DNA of 64,000 nucleotides from Petrolisthes cinctipes. Its lineage: Eukaryota; Arthropoda; Malacostraca; Decapoda; Porcellanidae. The DNA lies in NCBI GenBank assembly GCA_033782935.1, contig JAWQEG010000622.1, forward strand, positions 186,001 to 250,000, written 5' to 3'. The position numbers and the translations under genes were made by a program. Each line of letters opens with the position of its first letter. Position 1 is the stretch's first letter. Positions 57,528-64,000 of this stretch are shown here, in pieces. The notes beneath the pieces are model-generated. The model had not been told where the DNA came from, did no database searches, and was given only the letters and a program-made list of their open reading frames with translations.

Positions 57528-58804
57528 TTAGTAAGAAACAGTTTGGATTTATTCAGGGAAGGTCAACAGTACTGCAACTAATTAAAGTACTTGATAGTTG
57601 GACGGAGGCTTTAGATGATGGTGAAGCTATAGATGTACTGTACTGTGATTTCATCAAGGCATTTGACCGTGTCCCACATAGAAGATTGATGGAGAAAGTG
57701 GCTAGTTATAGAATTGAGGGAAAGTGCCTTGAATGGATAAGGAGCTTCCTAACTGGAAGGAAACAGAAGGTAATAGTAAATGGTACTGCATCAGATTGGG
57801 AAAATGTTACCAGTGGTATTCCTCGGGGATCTGTACTGGGACCTCTGTTGTTTGTGATTTTTATTAATGATCTCCCTGAAGTAGTAAAGAACAACAGTGA
57901 AGTATACTTATATGCTGATGACACAAAAGTGTTCAGTAGGATAAAGAATGAGGATGATTGTAGAAAATTGCAAGAGGACTTAAATGAAATCCATGAGTGG
58001 ACAAAAATGTGGATGTTGCACTTTCACCCTGCTAAGAGCAAACAAATGAGGATAGGGAAATCAAAGGTTGCAGAACAGGAATACATCCTGCAATCAAAGA
58101 TAGTCAAGACCTCCTCGGAAAAGGATATTGGTGTGATTGTGGATGATAGATTGTCATTCTCTGAGCATCTCTCTGAAAACATAAATAAGGCAAATCAGAT
58201 TATGGGTATTATCAGGCGGACATTTGTAAATTTAGACCTCGAAATATTCAAGGGCTTATATACAGCGCTAGTACATCCTCATATTGAATATGCAAATCAG
58301 GTTTGGTGCCCACATCTGGTAAAAGATATAGAAGCTATCGAAAATGTTCAGATACCACAACTAAAAGATTTGTCATATGAAGAGCGCTTGAAGAAGCTGG
58401 ATTTGCCTACATTGACCTACAGAAGATCACGAGGAGATATGATAGAGACTTTTAAGATTGTGGGAGGTGTATATGACGAGGACTGCACAGAAGGGATATT
58501 CAAGAGGAGAGGAGATTATATCACCCGAGGTAACATCAAGAAGATATATAAGAAGCGAACAAGACTGAATTGTAAGGAAGTATACGTTTTCTCAGCGGGT
58601 GATTAATAACTGAAATGACCTGCCAGATTGGGTAGTGGGTGCAGTATCGGTGGAGAAATTTGAGGCAAAATTAGACAAATATTGGAAACATCAAGGACAA
58701 AGATTTAACTATAAAGAACAAATAACCAACGCTCCCAGCCGCCAACAAAGCCGGGGCTATATTGCTGGTGACGATGAGGGGGGTGATCCGGAGTTACAGG
58801 CGTG
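57526..58804 (+). pseudogene. 5'-truncated CR1-like reverse transcriptase in an intron
   Basis: Coding similarity starts at SKKQFGFIQGRSTVLQLIKV (about 57526), upstream of the Met at 57686, with DFIKAFDRVPHRRL. It continues SGIPRGSVLGPLLFVIFIND, VYLYADDTKVFSR (intact YADD), EKDIGVIVDDRLSF and YTALVHPHIEYANQVWCP. Near 58574 one extra base shifts the frame; the conserved end FSQRVINN, a TGA for the usual Trp, then NDLPDWVVGAVSVEKFEAKL lies in the next frame and stops at 58802-58804. This is the C-terminal part of a CR1/LINE-type pol. It lies in intron 3 of the MULE-type gene, antisense to it, so it is compatible with splicing. Confidence 0.9.
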
Positions 58805-58925
58805 AGCCTCTTCCGGTACAACGTCTACCGTAATCTACGGTAAAAAAATGCACCAAAAGGAGGAGAATGTTCTAGATGATGTTAAACAATCAATTCACAG
58901 CCAGAGGTTCACATGCAACTACTGT

Positions 58926-59060
58926 ACAAGATCATAAGCTTAATGCAGTCCCAATATATAGAATAAGATGCAGCCTTATGTAGCAACTATAGTAAATTAC
59001 ATAAACCATATTACAACTAGAATATAGCACAGCAATGTAAAATTAATCTAAAAGTGCACC
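58926..59060. repeat. direct repeat right of the CR1-like insertion
   Basis: Partner of 57392-57527. Confidence 0.75.
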
Positions 59061-59589
59061 ACCATCTTCACCCAGCCAAAAGAATACATTGCAGAAATTG
59101 CATTCAGGTATTAATTAATTCCAACTTACTCTGTGAACATGAGGAGCTCTTGCTTGCTAAAAATAAATAAGATGATCATAGATATTAAAGTACTGTACCA
59201 CATAGAAAAAAAATAAATATATCAGTTTAAGTAGTCTGTATAAATTCTTAAACATAAAGAATTATGCACTTATGTTTGAATACTGCAATTCCTTGTGAAA
59301 ATATGACACAACATTACAAATCTCTAGTACTGTACAGTAGAATGAAATATAGTACTGTATACTGAAATCTAAACCTATAGAATACAGCATTTGCCTTTAG
59401 TTCAATAAAGTACTGTACAGTACATATATCAAGTAGTGACCCATTCTTGTACAGAATTCTACTTTAATGGGTATTTACATTTTTAAAAATCTGAATCAAA
59501 TATCTATACTGGTATGTGTCCTTCCATTATTTGTTTTTGGTATCATTTATAAACATTGAAAACTACTGTGTAGTCAACTGTCACATTAC
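59061..59589. other. intron 3 sequence, AT-rich
   Basis: Contains several GTACTGTACAGTA-like short palindromes but no gene. It is part of the intron between exons 3 and 4 of the MULE-type gene. Confidence 0.5.
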
Positions 59590-59751
59590 CTGCAATTCTA
59601 TCTTTCTCACTCCTGGGCAGTACCATGTGAACTAAGTTTGGAAATCCAAGTACGTGATCATGATGGTCAGTGTAAAAGGTTACACAAATCCGTCCATCTG
59701 CTTTCACAACTTTCATTGATGAGGTGCAGTAAAGCCCCAACTTACAAGTAC
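59590..59751 (-). CDS. MULE-domain gene, exon 3
   Basis: 162 bp between AG (CTCAACAG) and the donor GTAATG, phase 1 to phase 1. Reads GTCKLGLYCTSSMKVVKADG then VTFYTDHHDHVLGFPN and SEKDRIAG. This Cys/His segment (C...C...H..H) is the zinc-binding module that commonly precedes MULE domains. Both splice sites agree with the neighbours' phases. Confidence 0.75.
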
Positions 59752-60003
59752 CTGTTGAGAGCCAAAGGAAAATAACATGCTGATCAGTATAGTCTACTGT
59801 AATTATATTAGGCCTACAGCCCTATAATCATCTTTCAACATATGATCTCACAACTTCCTAGAATCTGATATGTCAGTGAAATTCTTCTCTTGATCATACT
59901 GTTAAGAGAGCAGTCCTCTATGTCTCCCAGAAAACTGATCTGAATCAAATGAGCAGTAAAGGCGGCACATTCAAAGAGGAAAATGATACTGTACAGTATA
60001 TAC

Positions 60004-60183
60004 CTTGGCTTTTTTCAGTACGTTTCTTTTCTGAAGTATCTTGTGTCTTTGTGGACGACTTCTCACCAGATCTTCGACAGTAAAAGATCTGTTTATTTCC
60101 TTCACTGGACTTTCAGGATCCACCATGAGTTGTGTAGTTAACTCCTACATCCATTTCTATAGAACCTATCCATGCCAAGAATT
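60004..60183 (-). CDS. MULE-domain gene, exon 2 (with in-frame TGA)
   Basis: 180 bp, acceptor TTTTCTCCTTGCAG, donor AAG followed by GTATAT. Reads EFLAWIGSIEMDVGVNYTTH then, past a TGA at 60113-60115, KSSEGNKQIFYCRRSGEKSS and KKRTEKSQG. The stop stands where a Trp (TGG) would fit, so it is probably a single nonsense mutation or an assembly/base error. The basic segment with a C...H-type finger matches the region before the MULE core in related proteins. Confidence 0.65.
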
Positions 60184-60900
60184 CTGCAAGGAGAAAAAAT
60201 AGTATACAGTACATGTACTTAGGTTAAAGTCAAATATATATGTGGCGCAATGCTTGCATAGTGAACAGTGGTGGAACAGGGTGTAAAATATTGTGAGGAG
60301 ATAACTTTGTTTTTACGTGACTTGACCTGACCTGGCCTAACCAATTTTCAGGCGAAACAAAATTTTTCCTACTGTCTTTACCATATTATATGTATATATC
60401 ATGGTAATTCTTTACAAGAGGTCCATGTGGATTTTTGCCACATTTTATATATTTTCATGCATATTTGCATATATGCATATGCAAAAAAATGAGGCAGAGC
60501 TCTCATAAAGTATTACTCATCTAGGTATTATTACAGAATAACTGGGTTTTTGGCTAGGATCGCGCAGTGTTACCACATCCGGCTAGGTCCTGGGAATTTG
60601 CCCCAGTCACTTTATGATAGTTTACACCAGTTATATCCCGGTAGTTTGCCCAGGTTAGGTCCCAGTAGTCTGATGTTGTCTAGGTTAGGTTAGGTTAGGT
60701 CAGGTGAGGTGAGGTCAGACTAATTTCCAAATTATGTTTGTAAAACGGGGCATATCTCCGAAAGAAACACCATAGAATAAAAGTGTTTTAGAATGGTCCC
60801 AAATAGTGGGTAATGATACTAAAATACACAATATAGTGAACCCAGTTCTTCTGTAAATTTACCCTCATCTAACATTACCTTTTAACATCTTCAAGCTTAC
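60184..60900. other. intron 1 of the MULE-type gene
   Basis: Contains TTAGG-type repeats at 60680-60700 and CCTGACCTGACCTGGCCTAA at 60324-60343. No other feature. Confidence 0.6.
60676..60720 (+). repeat. short interstitial TTAGG-like repeat
   Basis: Contains TAGGTTAGGTTAGGTTAGGT followed by degenerate CAGGTGAGGTGAGGT. TTAGG is the arthropod telomere unit; here it is short and internal. Confidence 0.8.
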
Positions 60901-61294
60901 CTTTTTCAGAGGTGAACTCATGCTGAGTTTTGTGGGTTTCAATCTGATGTTGTGCAAGGAGATGCTCTCGATAGTTATTAAGTGTTGGGTAGGCTTCATT
61001 GCACTCTTTGCATTTAACCAAAGTAGATCTACCGTCATCTTTACATGGTATAGGCCTAGGCGGAAGCTTTACACAGTGTATATTCCGCTCGTGGGTCCGC
61101 TTGTTGTTAACTTGTGTAAAAAGCTTATCACAAATGCTGCACACTAAGGAAGAATCAGCCGGTTTCTCGACTAACTCTTTCCTTTTAGGACATACACCGT
61201 GAAATTTCTGTTCATGCACTTTCCTGTAACTGTTTCTTGTGAAGTCCTTGTTACAGTAATTACATTTAAGAAAAGGCGAATTCACTCCCGCCAT
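60901..61294 (-). CDS. MULE-domain gene, exon 1 (C2H2 zinc fingers)
   Basis: Starts MAGVNSPFLKCNYCNKDFTR at 61294 and ends with GAAAAAG before the donor GTAAGC at 60895-60900. It has three C2H2 fingers: CNYCNKDFTRNSYRKVHEQKFH, then CSICDKLFTQVNNKRTHERNIH, and CKECNEAYPTLNNYREHLLAQH. Length is 394 bp (131 codons plus one base), and exon 2 supplies the two bases that complete the codon. The fingers would bind DNA or RNA. A gypsy LTR in the same orientation ends only about 40-55 bp upstream of the ATG. Confidence 0.8.
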
Positions 61295-61339
61295 GGCTAT
61301 GCTCTCAGTTTGTTTACGTTTGTCACCTGTTGAAGAGCT

Positions 61340-62045
61340 TTAGGAGTCATGGTAGTTGAATTGAGTGAAACACCAGGGTGGTAGCACGGATGTATTGTTC
61401 GTCCACATAGGTACACAAAAGGTTATACAAAACAGTGTTGGACAGAGTAGACAGAGTCCCAGAGTCACAGAGGCCTGAAAACATGACACAGTAATAATAT
61501 ATCAAACCAATACATAGCTACAAAGTAACTGCAGAAATGTTAAGCATACAAGTGTTGATTAGGTGATTAAACACTAGGCGAGATTATATGAACACACAAC
61601 AAGCGCCCACTATTTCATGATACACTCATCACCCCACACGATAGGTTACCATAATACAAAGTTCACTTAACAACATTACATTGAATGATATTCACAATAT
61701 TTATATAACACAAGAAAAAACAATATGTAAACTCACCCAGACACAATAATTATAGTACAAGAGGACACTGCTCCCACGTGTTAACTTGAAGATGTAGTGA
61801 GAGTAAGTGACATGAATTCCAGAAACCAACCCAGAAGTAAACTACCACACAAATGACTGAAGCAGTAAACCACCACACAAATGACTGAAGCTTGGTGTGT
61901 AAAACATATTACACATACACCATTTCACAACTAATATATGCATTAAAATATATACAAACATATAATTACAAAATATAAGAACCAAAAGAAATATATGCTT
62001 AATACTACATTTACATACATTATAACATTTTATAGTGTCACTACA
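61340..62045 (-). repeat. 3' LTR of a minus-strand gypsy fragment
   Basis: On the minus strand the LTR starts TGTAGTGACACTATA right after a purine tract (GGAAGGGGAAG, 62051-62061). Its end is uncertain: TACCA at about 61350 or TTCAACA at about 61329 are candidate tips, for a length near 700 bp. No second LTR is present to confirm this. Confidence 0.6.
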
Positions 62046-62078
62046 TATACTTCCCCTTCCAGAACGGAGTGTACTTAA

Positions 62079-62384
62079 TTAATAGTATACATAATCCGGC
62101 TGCTTTAGGAAGCGAACATTCCGACCGGATCGGGTTTTGCGAGGTTCATCAACAAAAGGTAGTTCTGGGAAAGGTGGAATAGAAATTACAGGAGCTTTTG
62201 TTATGTTTCTAGGGTCTGTGTCATTGGGGAAAGTATCCTTGCATAAAGGAAGATAAGCTGGTTTTAAGCGATCAATTGAAACTGAAGTATCTCCTTGGGA
62301 AAGCCTTAAAATAAAGTACTTAGGTTCTCTATTGTCATGGATCCAGCCCAATTGGTAACGCTGGACCATGTTTATTGGTAACAC
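62079..62384 (-). pseudogene. gypsy pol C-terminus
   Basis: Reads QRYQLGWIHDNREPKYFILR, TSVSIDRLKPAYLP and, at the end, PRKTRSGRNVRFLKQPDYVY. These are the integrase C-terminal module (VSIDRLKPA) and the typical terminal block of Ty3/gypsy polyproteins. The integrase core is missing, so only the last 100 codons, the purine tract and the LTR remain. Confidence 0.85.
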
Positions 62385-63508
62385 TGTAGTTGTGTTTGGC
62401 TATATTTTATACCTTCCCTGGCGGGCGCACGATAGGTGCATATAATTAACTGTAAATACATTCCCCATTAATAGTATTCATGTTGTTATTCATTTAATAT
62501 AGTAATTCTCTGCTAGTAATGTATAAACTCATATTATTCATCATCAAATATTCATATTGTTATTGTTAGATAGTTTTCCCCCAGGCTAGGTTGAATAACC
62601 CCTTTTCGCTGCCGTCCCAGAGGCAGCCTGGCTTGCTCTAGGTCTCTCTCTGTTCCCGCCACTGGTCAAGACAACATCTCCCCCTCAGCTCTCCTCCTTG
62701 TTGTGTCCCTTGTGAAATGCTCCCTCGTGGTGCATTAAGGTTTGTCCTTTGTTAGGCATAGTCAATCTCGACTATGGGCCTGGTAGGATATTCATATTTG
62801 TGCTGTATCCCTTTTTTCCTGTGTACATTAAATATGTAAATACTGTGTGTAAATGTAGTTAATTGTTTATTAATATTCCTCTCCAGACTACCCCTTAACG
62901 TTTTTACCTCATGCCCACCATTCCCTCATATTTATGGCTGCTCACTGGGTTATTGAGTGTTCTAAATTAGACTTCGTCACTGCTTCCCTGTGTTATTGAG
63001 GGTAGTAGCCCAGGGCAAGGGTTAGCCAGGGTTGTAAAGTGATAAATGGGGGCCTGACCGGGATTGATTGTGAATGTTTATTTGCCCATAATTAATTAAT
63101 GTACTAGCCTCTCATTTTTTTTTCAGTTAATCAGTGCCGTTTTGAAGCCATTCCTTCAACTTTGAGTATTTGTTGTGTTTTGTTGGCAATTGAGCACTTG
63201 ATTTTTATTTTTGGGTTGTGAAATTCATTTTTGATGTTAGCCTGAGTGTGAATATACCTCGTTGCGCATTTTTTCATATTTCCTTCACTTTATTCACTGA
63301 GAGTGCTATGTATGTATTTTAGTCTAATTTTCCATTGTTGTTGTGGATCTGGAGAGAGAATTTTTGTACACACGTGGTGTTAATTTCACATTTCATAACT
63401 TGAGGTTATTTATATAAAGTAAATATTCTTTCCCTATATGTAATTACCATATTTTATCCCTCTATTTACTTTTATTAGCTAGCTTATTTTCGGGTTGTAG
63501 TCCCCTTC
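62385..63508 (+). other. 5' region (LTR and leader) of a gypsy-like element
   Basis: No gene in this stretch. Its position before a gag frame and the presence of a primer-binding-site-like sequence at 63047-63064 indicate LTR plus leader; the LTR limits cannot be set without the 3' copy. Confidence 0.5.
63047..63064 (+). promoter_or_regulatory. candidate primer-binding site, tRNA-Pro type
   Basis: TGGGGGCCTGACCGGGAT agrees at 15 of 18 positions with the primer-binding sequence complementary to the 3' end of tRNA-Pro as known from retroviruses. It lies 460 bp before the gag Met. The base before it is not the expected CA of an LTR end, so this remains a candidate. Confidence 0.5.
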
Positions 63509-64000
63509 TTGCTGCTAACCATGTTTGTCTTAGCTGATTTTGTAGCTAACCCTGAGGTGGAGAGTCTAACTGGCCTGACTAAGGTCCAGTGGTTGGAACT
63601 AGCTACTCATTATGAACTAGAAGTACGAGCTGGTCTAAGTAAGAAAGAAGTGCGTCAGTTAGTGTTAGAGCACATGGTGGACGACGAAATCCTTGCGGAG
63701 GAGGATGTTGCATTTCCTTATAAGCCTTCTGACTTAATTGTTCTAAAAAAATTGCAACTTCAGTTAGCCCAAGCTGACAATGAGAAATTAAGATTACAAT
63801 TATCTCAGGGGTCTTCAACCTCAGAACCTCCATTTCGCTTGTCCCTTTATTCCCAGAAGAGGATCCAGATGGATTCTTCATTAGTTTTGAGAGAGCAGCT
63901 GCATTGCATGATTGGCCAGAGGACAAGTGGGTATTGCTAGCCCACAACTCATTTAGAGGGAAGGCCCAGGATGTGTTTCGTTCTCTTGACTCTACCCTTA
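63509..64000 (+). pseudogene. gypsy-like gag, N-terminal part, runs off the window
   Basis: Starts near MFVLADFVANPEVESLTGLT, continues KVQWLELATHYELEVRAGLS and KKEVRQLVLEHMV. This is a SAP-like helix pair often seen at the N-terminus of animal gypsy gag. After about 63855 the meaningful frame is one base over: PEEDPDGFFISFERAAALHD, then WPEDKWVLLAHNSFRGKAQD, the capsid N-terminal block. It is still open at the window edge. One frame break means this copy is probably inactive; the rest of the element lies beyond 64000. Confidence 0.8.

Noticed and set aside
60113..60115. TGA in exon 2 as selenocysteine or recoded codon
   Set aside because: No SECIS-like element was looked for successfully, and Trp (TGG) fits the context; nonsense mutation is simpler.
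60676..60720. True telomere end
   Set aside because: Only about four units, with unique gene sequence continuing on both sides.

Overview
This window is eukaryotic, almost certainly from an arthropod and most likely a decapod crustacean. The basis is inference: one intron-bearing gene with consensus splice sites, long (GA)n, (TA)n and GATA microsatellites, short TTAGG-type telomere motifs inside the sequence, many RNase H-bearing non-LTR retrotransposons, and an LTR retroelement with an env gene of the errantivirus kind. I see no prokaryotic features, rRNA genes or genuine tRNA genes.

Only two loci look like ordinary genes. The first is a secreted F5/8 type C (discoidin-like) protein at 2648-3436 (minus), flanked on both sides by small TTAA-bounded inverted-repeat elements of one family. 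The second is a minus-strand gene with at least four exons at 56467-61294, coding for C2H2 zinc fingers plus a MULE-type transposase domain. Its exon phases fit through three introns, but it carries one in-frame TGA. Almost everything else is mobile DNA in various states of decay.

Layout. 1-4.8 kb: piggyBac remnants, piggyBac-type MITEs and the F5/8C gene. 5.0-9.0 kb: a 4-kb imperfect palindrome with TA at both ends, holding a mariner-type transposase tail. 10.2-12 kb: an inverted-repeat element. 12-17.2 kb: two decayed I-like non-LTR elements. 18.5-19.6 kb: an open Tc1/mariner-like transposase. 20.1-20.6 kb: a foldback element. 20.6-23.8 kb: a non-LTR ORF1 fused in frame to a gypsy RT/RNase H. 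24.0-25.7 kb: a P-superfamily element with terminal inverted repeats of about 30 bp and a perfect 8-bp target duplication. 26.1-32.9 kb: two more minus-strand non-LTR elements, one with a large minisatellite in its 3' region, with a 690-bp foldback between them.

33.8-50.8 kb is a Russian-doll nest. A 6.28-kb non-LTR element (38188-44471, 12-bp target duplication) lies inside an env-bearing LTR element (35214-50310, LTRs of 548 and 539 bp, CATA target duplication). That element in turn lies inside a piggyBac transposase gene whose halves are at 33773-35213 and 50311-50850. 50.9-55.4 kb: a tRNA-derived SINE, another non-LTR RT and the 3' end of a gypsy element with its LTR. 55.9 kb: a hAT remnant. 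57.5-58.8 kb: a CR1-like RT in an intron of the MULE gene. 61.3-64 kb: the 3' end of one gypsy element, then the leader and gag of another that runs off the window.

The insertions give a relative history. The piggyBac copy came first, then the env element (its LTRs differ at about nine positions by my count), then the non-LTR element. All alignments here were done by eye; boundaries given as approximate could shift by tens of bases.
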